Shown: positions 55,161 to 64,000 of the stretch, one piece after another
Numbering within the stretch: the stretch's first letter is position 1
How the letters are laid out: every line of letters starts with the position of its first letter
Assembly: GCF_017591425.1 (NCBI RefSeq)
Contig: NW_024467106.1
Location: 20,202,501 to 20,266,500 of the forward strand
Reading direction: 5' to 3'
DNA: 64,000 bases
Origin: Ochotona curzoniae
Taxonomy: Eukaryota > Chordata > Mammalia > Lagomorpha > Ochotonidae
The notes under the pieces: model-generated
Told to the model about the DNA's origin: nothing
Databases searched by the model: none
What the model saw: the letters and a program-made list of their open reading frames with translations, nothing else
Position numbers and translations under genes: made by a program

Positions 55161-55642
55161 CACCAAGGAAATAACTCTAAAATTCTGTGCCTTGGTGGTT
55201 GGTGTCCTTGCTAATAGATTAGACTTGTTTGTTGTCCAAGTTTATTATCTGCACCTACGCGATATGTACCTGTCTTGGGTGACACCCAAGGAGCTCAGGG
55301 TCTAGGACTGTGCTGTGACACAGAAAGTTTCCAGGCTATTGGGGACATCTCAGATTAGGGGAGTTCCTGGGTGCTGTCAGAGGTCCTCCTGCACTGTGGG
55401 GCTGGGAATGACATTCCTTCAACTCAGCGGCAGAGGGCTGGGCCTCCAGATTGGCTTCTAGGGGCCAGCTGGGACCCTGTTGGGCAGAACCCTCTGCTCA
55501 CATTCTCCTCCCGCCCCCAGCTCAGCAGCGTGCCAGCTGCTCACAGGCAGGAAACAAGCCTAGAAAAATGAAGGGGCTCAGCTGAGGGACATCAAGTGAT
55601 GGTGCCCAGATTCAAAGCGGGGCCCTATTTTGCCAGTATTAT
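55160..55642. other. Intronic DNA, nothing recognised
   Basis: No exon or repeat signal. Confidence 0.4.
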
Positions 55643-55927
55643 GATATAGCCAGCAAAGCTCCCACTTGCGATGCCTGCATCCCATGAGGGTTTTAGTCCA
55701 AGCTGTTCCACTTCTGATCTTGCTCCTTGCTAATGCACCTAGGAAAGTGATAGAGGATGGTCTAAGTACTTGGGTCTTGCATGGGATACCACAGTAGAGT
55801 CCTGGGCTCCAGCCTGGTCCAGCTCTGGCTATTGCAGTCATTTGGAAAGTGACCAATAGATGGACCATCTGTGTGTGTGTGTGTCTCCCTCTATTTTGTA
55901 ACTCTACCATTCAAATATAATAAATCA
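55643..55927 (+). repeat. CSINE, older type
   Basis: 'cttgcgatgcctgcatccca', 'gatagaggatggtctaagta', 'gtcctgggctccagcctggt' and the tail 'ttcaaatataataaatcagt'. Confidence 0.87.
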
Positions 55928-56359
55928 GTAAAGCAAGGCTCTGACTCAGAACCCTGTCACTAAACTTGTGTAGTTTATTTCCCTGAAACCTGGTTACATG
56001 GAACCAGGACCTCTCTGCCAGGTGTGTTCCCTGGATCAGTGCTGAACCAAGTCCTATTAAATTGGTCATCTTGTTTCCTATGAGCCTGTACCATCTTAAT
56101 GGGGTGAGAAATTCTGGACATCAAACTCTGTTGAGGTGAGTAATAGAGGCAGGACGCGGGCTCCCAAGCCTTGAGGGCCACTCATGACAGGTGTGCTGTG
56201 AGTTCAGAGCTGCCAGGACCTTGGCAGGACAGCACCTGCAGGGCAAGGGAGCCAGGCAGTCTCTCCTCGTTTGTCCAGCATGGTCACATTTCTTAGTGGT
56301 GTGATGAACCGAGACAGCCATCCACTGAAGTTACCCTTTCTGGTCACGTTTCTTGGCAG

Positions 56360-56445
56360 GCTTCCCTGGGAATGTGCTGCCTGTGAATTGACATGGAGTT
56401 ATTTGCTTCCCTGGGAATGTGCTGCCTGTGAATTGACATGGAGTT
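56360..56445 (+). repeat. 45-bp tandem duplication
   Basis: A 41-base unit starting 'gcttccctgggaatgtgctg' occurs at 56,360-56,400 and again at 56,405-56,445 without mismatch; period 45. Confidence 0.93.
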
Positions 56446-57132
56446 GCATGGAGGGGGAATCTGCAGTCTGGCTGCAGAAAAGTAATTTGGCAATTTATTT
56501 TCAGGGATGCCCTTCTCCTAACAGCTTGTCTCACACTCAACCTCTGGCACGGAGACATCCATCATTTTAATTGTATGTTACTGTTTCGTCAGGCACAAAT
56601 TTGTTTCATTTTCTTGTTCCTTTCACCCAGTAGTGGTAAGTTGTGTTTTTTTTGTGTTTTGTTTTCATGGTCCACCATAAAAATTATATATTGCTTTGAA
56701 CAAAGCACTTTTTATGGACAGAGTTATCTCATGTTTTTGGTATTGCCATTTGGTTCCTAGCCTTGTGGCAGCAGAGTGGTGTGGCCTGCCGCTTCACATG
56801 ATACAGCAGTCTCAAGCTGAACCTGAGGGAGAGCATGGTGTGTGTGGTATACATCTCAGGGTCGGAAGTTCTCGGTCTGTTCCAAGCTTTGGGGTGGCTG
56901 CCTGGTCCCCCTGTTGCCTTGTTTTTTCCATCTGTTAAATGAAGAAGTTGAATGTGCTGACTTTCGGAACATTCCTGTACTCTTGCTTGGTAAGGTGGAA
57001 GGTGTCCTGAGCCCCAGCCATTGTCACTGTCCGAGAACATCCACCAGGGCAGGACCTGGAGCTGGTTCTGTTCCTTGTCACATGTTCCTCATAACCCCAG
57101 GCACAGACTCAAGGGCTTTAATTCAAGATCAG
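56446..57132. other. Intronic DNA, nothing recognised
   Basis: Unassigned sequence, T-rich near 56,640-56,700. Confidence 0.4.
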
Positions 57133-57410
57133 AATCAGTCTTGGTGTGGGTGTTTGGATCCCCACATTCCATGTTGGAGTGCTTGGGTTTGAGTGATAGC
57201 TGTGCTCCCAATTCTAGCTAACATGCACCCTAGTGAACAGCAGGTGATGGCTAAAGTCACCCTATAAGGGAAACTCAGATTGAGTTCCCTGCCCTGGTTT
57301 CTGCCTGGTCCTGCCCTAGCCCTTGTTGGTGTTTGAGGTATGAACCAGCAGGTGGGATCCATCTGTCATCTTGTCTGTCTCCCTTCTCAAGCAATCAAAT
57401 AAAAATTTAA
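57133..57410 (+). repeat. CSINE, older type
   Basis: 'ttccatgttggagtgcttgg', 'gggtttgagtgatagctgtg', 'cagcaggtgatggctaaagt' and the tail 'gcaatcaaataaaaatttaa'. Confidence 0.87.
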
Positions 57411-57957
57411 AAGAATCAATCCTATGTCTCTCAGAAACAGTCAAAGGAATATAAATTAGATCCAGTGGATAATTGGTGTTGGTGCCTAAAGCTGAAGATA
57501 CAGCTTTTATCACTGCATATATTTTGTTTCTTTCTGTAAAAAGGTGTTTTTAATTTGTGTCTGAAATTAGGTAGAAGTACAGTGGTGTTGCTCCTTTAGG
57601 GGTTGCATCAATTATTTGGGGTGGGAAAGTGAACTGGGCTGATGAACTGATCAGCTCAGGGCTGATGGGCAGCTGCTGAGATGGTTGTAGCAGAAGTCTG
57701 TGTATTGTGTCTTGTTTCACTGACATGGAGGAAAATTAGTGTTAATGGCATGGAATGATTTTCCTTATCTGCAGCCCACAGCACTTCCATCTTCGCTGTG
57801 CTTACAAGTCTCTTCTTCCCAGAACATGTGGTGCCGAAACCCTGCAGTCCCCAAGACCTTTGCGCTTAGGAGGCTGGGTTTTATCATGGAGATTTTTAGT
57901 ACATGAAATGCAGAGAATATACTGAAACTCTTATGTGCACAGTACCCATTTATTGTT
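57411..57957. other. Intronic DNA, nothing recognised
   Basis: No repeat or exon signal seen. Confidence 0.4.
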
Positions 57958-58263
57958 TTTTTTTTAAAGTTTGTTTATTTGAAAGGCAGAGTGATAGAGA
58001 AAAACAGAGTGAGATGCCTGCAATCTGCTGCTTCACTTGCCAAATACCCACAACAGCTGGGGCTGGGCCAGGCGGAAGTCAGGAGCCAGGGACTCTGGGT
58101 CTCTCACATGGGCACAGGAACCTAAGGACTTGAGTCATTCATCATCTGTTGCTTACATGGTGCCACTTACCAGGGAGCTGGATTGAAAGTGGAGGCCGAA
58201 TGTGATCCCAGGTACTCTGATATGAGATGCAGGCACCCCCAGTGACAGCTTAATTTGCTGTCC
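57958..58263 (-). repeat. CSINE, antisense
   Basis: 'aagtttgtttatttgaaagg', 'caatctgctgcttcacttgc', 'gaagtcaggagccagggact' and a diverged reversed head. Confidence 0.88.
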
Positions 58264-58984
58264 CCAAAACCAGGAGAACTGAATCCAGTCCTCATCCTGC
58301 CCCCTTGCAATCAATAGCAACCTGATTCTGCAGCTGCTCAGGGCAGCTCCTCAGTCAGGAGATGGAATTCCAACCCTGGACAGCCTGGTCTCCATCCCAT
58401 GGCCTCTGGGCACTTGTCATGCACCACTACAGTCAGTTCTGAGCCACCAAATCCTACTGAGAGCTGAGAGGGCATTTCTCACTCAAGATAAGATGTCAGG
58501 ATAACTTGCTAAGTAATTTTTGGATGAAGGCTTAGCAGTATTGGCCACAAAGGTTGGGTGTGGACAGACCCCTAGGTCATCTAGAGAAATGAGTTGTGAG
58601 AGTGAGGGAGGCTAGTTTCTTACCAAGGCTCCTAGAAAATGGAAGTTACTGAGAGAGGGCTGGGCTGGGCAGAGCTGGCAAGTAACCATGACATTAGAAC
58701 TTACTACAAATGCTGAAGGCAGCCGTGGGGCGTGTGCCTTCTGGGAAACTGAGCGGGAAGCCCACAGATGGTCCCAGCTGGCCATGGCTGACCAGGGTGT
58801 GTACAGATTTGGAAAGGCAGGAATGGGTTTCTGGGTATCAGTATGGGCTTACAGAAATCTTCAAACCACAGTTTTTATTCAAGTGGGATTATATATGTTC
58901 TGTGCCTTGATTTTCTTTGTAAACATTGCCTGGTCTATCTTTCTTTCCCTCCCACTTCCCTGCTTCTCCTCCTCTTTCTCGTTT
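58264..58984. other. Intronic DNA, possible LINE-1 scrap at the end
   Basis: 'caagtgggattatatatgtt' and 'tgccttgattttctttgtaa' (58,878-58,920) recall an antisense old LINE-1. Otherwise unassigned. Confidence 0.4.
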
Positions 58985-59245
58985 GGAGAGAGAGATGAAA
59001 CTATTTGCTGGTTCAGTCCCCAGATGCCTGCAATTGCCAAGGGGCTAAGGCTGGCACCTGGCAGCCCAGTCTAAGTCTCCCACATGAGTGATAGGAGCCC
59101 AAGTACTTGAGCCATCACCGGCTACTTCCCAGAGTGCACACAAGCTAGAAGCTGGAGTCTGGTGTGGAGCTGGGGGTGCATCCCTAGTACTCCTGTAAAG
59201 GGACACAGGTGTCTTAGCCAACCTCTTAACTGCCTGGCCAAATAC
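58985..59245 (-). repeat. CSINE, antisense, diverged
   Basis: 'tatttgctggttcagtcccc', 'gcccaagtacttgagccatc' and a degraded reversed head near 'aactgcctggcca'. Confidence 0.78.
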
Positions 59246-61387
59246 CCATCCTCCCTAATTTTTTTTTAACTGAACATTTGACAGTGTGCAGAATTTTATC
59301 CCTGTGACCAAATTGGTTTGGATGAAATAATTTTGTATGGAACACCACTGTTTGCCTTCACGCTCATTTGCCCCTATTTTAATTAACAGTGATTTAGCAA
59401 AGTCCATACAACAGAGGAGAGCACTTATATGATGAAGAAGCTAAGACCCCAGGTGCCTAGGGTTATGGTGATGTTGCTAGGAAAGTGGTCGAGCTGTGCT
59501 TCCAATCTGTGTGGTGCAGTTGTGTGTGCTGGTAATTGGGCTTGAAAGTTACTACCAGTGTCATCTCTTCCAACCCCAGCCTGCTCACTAAATAACCTCC
59601 ATGTTAGCAAACTTGGATCAATAACTAACACATGAAACAACAGAGAAGTGTTTCAGAAGATTCATGAAAATGGAACTGAAAGATAAGTTTATTTTGATGC
59701 AAAAAAGTCAAAGTCCATAATGCCTTTTTAGATTATGCTTTTTCCATAAACTTTCAGAAGACACCCCCAGCATATGCATAGCTTTTTTTTTCTTTGTTTG
59801 CACCAAAGTCCTATGTTCCATGAAACTTTTAAAATACTATTGCAATAGTTTTGACAGTCGATCGCGGGCCAGTGTACCTAGGATGAATACAAAAACTTAC
59901 ACTTAGGTTTAGAAAACATCACTACAATTATTTACAAGAACTTATTAGCATTTTGTGTACAGAAAGCATAGCGTGTTCATCAGCCATAAGGAGAGGCCAC
60001 AGGGAGATGTGGTTTCCCAAACATTAATGTCCATTTGTACATTAAGCAAGCAAGGATTACAGAGGAGGTGATGGGTGGTATCAGGGTTCTGCACCCCAGA
60101 TGGCCAGCTGTAGAGAATTCCTAACAAGAAACTGCACCAGAACCATCAAATGTCTGAAAAATGGGTCATCTGCAGATTGTGGTGTGAACTGAGAAATCTC
60201 CTAATGCTGTTGGTTTGCGTTCATTGAATCTCAGAGAGCAGAGAAGCAAGTGTGAGCATGACAGTGTAGAATAATGAGGGTTTGTTGGCTGAAACTGACA
60301 CTGGAGGTTGTTTTGCTGTGAGATCTGAGGGTTGAGTAGAGGAGTGGAAGGCACCCTAGGCACAAGAAGGATGCCCACCAGCCCACAGAGTGGCAATCTG
60401 CTGTGAGTGACAGCGTGGACGCTGTCGTTGGAGGACAGTGCATTCCATAGTTTGGAGCCCCAGCTATATGTAGGGCAAGGGGAGAGGAGAAAAGAACAAC
60501 ATGTTAGACTGGGCAGTATTGCTTTTGTCAAGTCCCCACATGAGATGAAGACACTGCACTCCTTTCACTGGTGATTGCTTTTGAGCATGACTGAGATGGG
60601 GCTGTGTTGTCTCCTGGCAAACACAGAGAGGAGACACTGGAGCACCTGAGACTGTTAGCTGGTATGGGGAGATACTTCCTGAGTCGTGGAGGTGGAAGGG
60701 CAGGCCCTCCTGAAATGGGTCATGGGATGGGTTTGGAGCAGGTGGATGGAGGGCATGGCTCTTAAACCTCTTCTACTGCTCTGCTGTGTCCCTGCTTAGC
60801 TCACGGTAGGGTGGTTACACTTACACAATGATTGCTCCTTTGCGGCTTAGCTGGGGTACTGTTGACACTTAGTGAAATTTAGGCAGGTTGGCTTCTATCT
60901 TCTCCAATTTTGACCTGTTGGCTTTGCACTTGAGTCATGTTGCAATGTGATGTTGCCAGCAGCATCTTACCTAAGAAAATAGTTGTATTTCAGGATGCAG
61001 TGAAGATGTCAGCTCTTCAGGAAGCACCCTTTTTCAGGAGCCTGGCCAGAACCAGGGAGAAAGCAAATTGGAAACTAGACAGCCGGCCAGTAGAGACAGC
61101 ACAGTGTCCATGGCTTTTAGTTGATCTCTGCCTGCTCTTCCTTTATGCATGGTTTTAATGAACTTGGATACCTTCAAACCAGAAGGAGCTGCCACTGGTT
61201 GCTGGTCCGGGTGAAAGTGATGTGTGGAGACAGAAGGTGGAAAGCCAGGACTCAGGGATAGAGCATGCTGCATTACAGCCTTCTGCTTGGGGACAGCTCA
61301 CTGTACATGTTAGGAAATAGATTCCAGAATGTTAGTCCTGACTTAGAAAAGCCTTATATCTATAAACTCTGCCTGTGAAGGTGGGTG
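59246..61387. other. Intronic DNA, mostly unassigned
   Basis: Includes an old interspersed-repeat-like AT-rich stretch at about 59,660-59,860 ('gataagtttattttgatgca') whose family I could not name. No exon recognised. Confidence 0.4.
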
Positions 61388-61697
61388 GGGGGCTGCACTG
61401 GGGCACAGTGGATTAAATCCCTGTCTGACACCAGCGTCCTGTATGAGCACTGGTTTGCGTTCTGGCTACTCCTCCTCTTCTTCCAATCCAGCTGTCTGAT
61501 AATGTTCCTGGGAAAGCAGCAGAAGATGGTCCAGGTGCTTGAGTGTCTGCCTCCCACATGGGAGACCTGGATGGAGCTCCAAGCTCTTGGCTTCAGCCTC
61601 AGCCGTTGCACTATTTTGGGAGTGAATAGGAAGATCTCTTCTTCTCTCTGTGGGTCTCTGTGAGCCTACCTTTCAAATAAATTAGATATTTTAAAAA
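61388..61697 (+). repeat. CSINE, near full length
   Basis: 'gggggctgcactggggcaca', 'gcagcagaagatggtccagg', 'cccacatgggagacctggat' and the tail 'ctttcaaataaattagatat'. Confidence 0.9.
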
Positions 61698-62264
61698 ATG
61701 AAGCAAGAAGGTAAAAAGTGATTTTGCTATCCTTGGGTTTGAGTCTCAAGCTGTTTTGGGTAACTTGGCTGCTCAAGAAGTGCTTGTTTGCTGGGTGCTT
61801 CCTACCAGGAGAGGAGAAAGCTCCCCTTCCCTTATAACCCATAATTGTAAGCCAGCACCACTGGTGCTGGCTGGCACTTGATAAAAAGGTAGCAGATACT
61901 TGTCGAATGAATGAATGAGTAGATGAATGCATGGATCTGTCACAGAGGAGGAGACAGAGTCAAGAATAAGGCAACGAAGAACAGCTTTCCAATCAAGACC
62001 ATTGAGTTACCTCCTGTTGTAGCCTATCTCAGCACCTCACATTTTAGCAACAAAATGGTGTTTAGGTAAATGGCCTTGGAAGAACAGTACAGCACCCTCA
62101 GCACCTGTGCATGGAATAATTAATTTGAAAAGATTTTAATGAACGTATCCTCATTTTTAAGCCTGCTACTTGTGAAGTGACGTCTGCCTGCAGTGAGGGC
62201 TTTTGTGTGGCCACCCAGAATATAGCTTTCTTGGCTACATATTCCCTTCCATGGCTGAGAAAGA
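61698..62264. other. Intronic DNA with an L2-like 3' scrap
   Basis: 'gatacttgtcgaatgaatga' (61,893-61,912) resembles an L2 3' end. Otherwise unassigned. Confidence 0.4.
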
Positions 62265-62887
62265 AATTGTAAGTACAGTTCCCTTTAAAATAGCAGAGAG
62301 GAGTCTTAAATACCTAGGAACTAAGCTAACTAAATATGTGGAAGACCTCTATGATAAAAATTATAAAACATTTTAAAAGGAAATGGAAGAAGACATTGAA
62401 AAATGGAGAAACTTACCATGTTACTGGATTGGCAGGATCAACATCATCAAAATGACCATATTACCAAAAGCAATATACAGATTTAACACAATCCCAATCA
62501 AACTCCCAACAACATTCTTCTTAGAAATAGAAAAAAAGATACAAAAGTTCATCTTGTAACACAAGAGATCATGAGTAGCCAAAACTAACCTGAAGAATAA
62601 AAAATCAAACTCTAGGAATCACAATTCCAGACCTCAAGACATATTACAGAGCAGTGGTCATCAAAACAGGCTTGTACTGATACAGAAACAGAGAAGAAGA
62701 TCAAATGAACAGAATAGAAACACCAGAAGGGAGCCCACACATAGATAACCAACTAATTGACAAGAAAACTGAAAACAACCCAGGGAAAAAGCTTGATCTG
62801 TTCAGCAAATGCTGTTGGGACAACTGGATAACACTTGCAGAATTAAGAAGCAAGACCTGCACCTGTCACATTATACAAAAATTAGTT
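62265..62887 (+). mobile_element. LINE-1 ORF2 region, sense, segment 1
   Basis: 'gtaagtacagttccctttaa', 'gaggagtcttaaatacctag', 'gaagacctctatgataaaaa', 'ttactggattggcaggatca' and 'aacagaatagaaacaccaga' follow LINE-1 ORF2 (3' half of the reverse transcriptase) on the + strand. Stops and frameshifts interrupt the frame, so it is not active. Confidence 0.88.
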
Positions 62888-63205
62888 CTAGGGTCCGGTG
62901 TGGTAGCCTAATGGCTAAAGTCCTCACCTTGAACATGCCAGGATCTCATACGGGTGCCAGTTCTAATCCTGGTGGCCCTGCTTCCCATCTAGCTCCCTGC
63001 TTGTGGCCTGGGAGAGCAATCATGAACAACCCAAAGCCTTGGGACCCTGCACCTATGTAGGAGACGTGGAAGAGGCTCCAGGCTCCTGGCTTCGGAGCCG
63101 CACAGCTCCAGCTGTTGCAGCCACTTGGGGAGTGAAACAGTGATCGGAAAATCTTCCTCTCTGTCTCTCCTCCTCTCTGTATATCTGACTTTCCAATAAA
63201 AAATA
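62888..63205 (+). repeat. CSINE, younger subfamily, inserted in LINE-1
   Basis: 'gggtccggtgtggtagccta', 'atggctaaagtcctcacctt', 'cccaaagccttgggaccctg' and the tail 'ctgactttccaataaaaaat'. It interrupts a LINE-1 that continues at 63,247. The target duplication is not clear. Confidence 0.93.
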
Positions 63206-63247
63206 TATGTATATATAATATATATATATAACATATATATATATATC
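63200..63247 (+). repeat. (AT)n microsatellite at SINE tail
   Basis: 'atatatgtatatataatata' and more, an expansion of the CSINE tail at the LINE-1 junction. Confidence 0.92.
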
Positions 63248-64000
63248 AGCCCTAAATAGTTCAAGAACCTAAATCTATACCCAGAAACCATCCAACTACT
63301 GAAGGGAAACATAGGAAGCACTCTCCAAGAAGTAGGAACAAGAAAAGACTTCTTAGAAAAGACGCCAAAAGTACAGGCAATCAAAGCCAAAATGAACAAA
63401 TGGGACCACATCAAACTAAAATCTTCTGTACAGCAAAGGAAACAATTAACAAAGTGAAGAAGCAACCAACCAACAGAATGGGAGAAAATTTTTGCACACT
63501 ACACAAGTGATAGGGGCTAATATCCAGGGTTTACAAAGAACTTCAGAAACCCAGGGACAATTAAAAAATAAGAAGAAGAGGAAGAAGCCAACCCTGTGAA
63601 AAATGGGCAAAGGAAATGAACAGACGTTTTTCAAAAGAACAGGCTCAAATGGCTAGTAGACATATGAAAAGATGCTCAGGCTCCCTAGCCGTCAGGGAGA
63701 TACAAATGAAAACCACATTGAACTTCCATCTAACTCTAGTGAGACTGGCCTACATTCAGAACTCTACTAACAACACCTGCTGGTGTGGACGTGGGGAGAA
63801 AGGAGCCCTTCTTCGCTGCTGGTGGGGAAGTAGGCAGGTACAACCACTATGGAAATCAGTATGGAGAGTGCTTAGAGAATTGCAAATAAACTTGCCATGT
63901 GACCCAGCTCTCCTGCTACTAGGAATATACCCAAAAGAATTGAAAACTGCATATGAGAAGGGGATCTGTAATCCTGTATTTACAGCAGCACAGTCTACAA
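63248..64000 (+). mobile_element. LINE-1 ORF2 region, sense, segment 2, cut by window end
   Basis: 'aaatctatacccagaaacca', 'aaatgaacaaatgggaccac', 'atcttctgtacagcaaagga', 'gaatgggagaaaatttttgc' and 'ctaggaatatacccaaaaga' continue the LINE-1 ORF2 order after the CSINE. Frame broken; the 3' end lies beyond the window. Confidence 0.9.

Larger units (their letters stand above)
36318..64000 (+). other. EPB41L4B: EPB41L4B intron 1 (5' portion)
   Basis: No sequence resembling the next FERM-lobe exon was recognised in any frame, so the rest of the window is read as intron 1. The human gene spans well over 100 kb, so a long first intron is expected. Contents are the SINEs, LINE fragments, MIRs and simple repeats listed separately. 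Confidence 0.7.

Noticed and set aside
1..64000. CRISPR arrays, toxin-antitoxin, phage or other prokaryotic systems
   Set aside because: The window is mammalian; regular repeats are SINEs and microsatellites, and no operon-like coding exists.

Overview
This window is nuclear DNA from a mammal, and specifically a lagomorph. The main evidence is about forty copies of the tRNA-derived lagomorph C-repeat SINE (CSINE) on both strands. Some belong to a variant with a 'cagtggctaaa' head and a 'gactttccaataaaa' tail, which from memory I associate with pikas (Ochotona) more than rabbits; that species call is an inference. There are no operons, phage, plasmids, CRISPR arrays or other prokaryotic features. 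Almost every open reading frame is a chance frame in repeat, intergenic or intronic DNA.

One gene is recognisable. A CpG island (about 35,180-37,300) contains the first coding exon of EPB41L4B (EHM2/LULU2, a FERM-domain band 4.1-like protein) at 36,003-36,311 on the + strand. It ends in a consensus splice donor in phase 0. No further EPB41L4B exon was recognised, so 36,312-64,000 is read as the start of its long first intron, and 1-~35,180 as upstream intergenic DNA. In human the neighbour on the 5' side is PTPN3; no PTPN3 exon was recognised here.

Region by region. 1-20,000: intergenic, with CSINEs, an old hAT-like element, a solitary ERV LTR of about 607 bp inserted in a CSINE, old LINE-1 fragments, and a 118-nt inverted-repeat hairpin at 18,674-18,791. 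20,000-28,300: an old antisense LINE-1 split by four CSINEs, then a second antisense LINE-1 at 26,975-28,260, with a palindrome-rich unique block at 26,280-26,420 between them. 28,300-35,000: CSINE pairs, two antisense MLT1-type LTRs, and unique DNA. 35,000-37,500: promoter, with CTCF-like and E-box/ACGTG motifs, CGG tracts, exon 1 and a G-quadruplex-type tract. 37,500-64,000: intron 1, with CSINEs, MIRs, LINE-1 fragments, a hAT-like element, microsatellites, and at the end a sense-strand LINE-1 ORF2 region split by a CSINE.

I found no undescribed multi-gene system. The observations most worth checking are the paired CTCF-like and ACGTG motifs near the EPB41L4B promoter, the palindromic block near 26.3 kb, the hairpin near 18.7 kb, and the solo LTR with a clean 5-bp target duplication. 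Repeat-family names come from reading alone, so repeat boundaries are good to roughly 10-30 bp unless stated otherwise.
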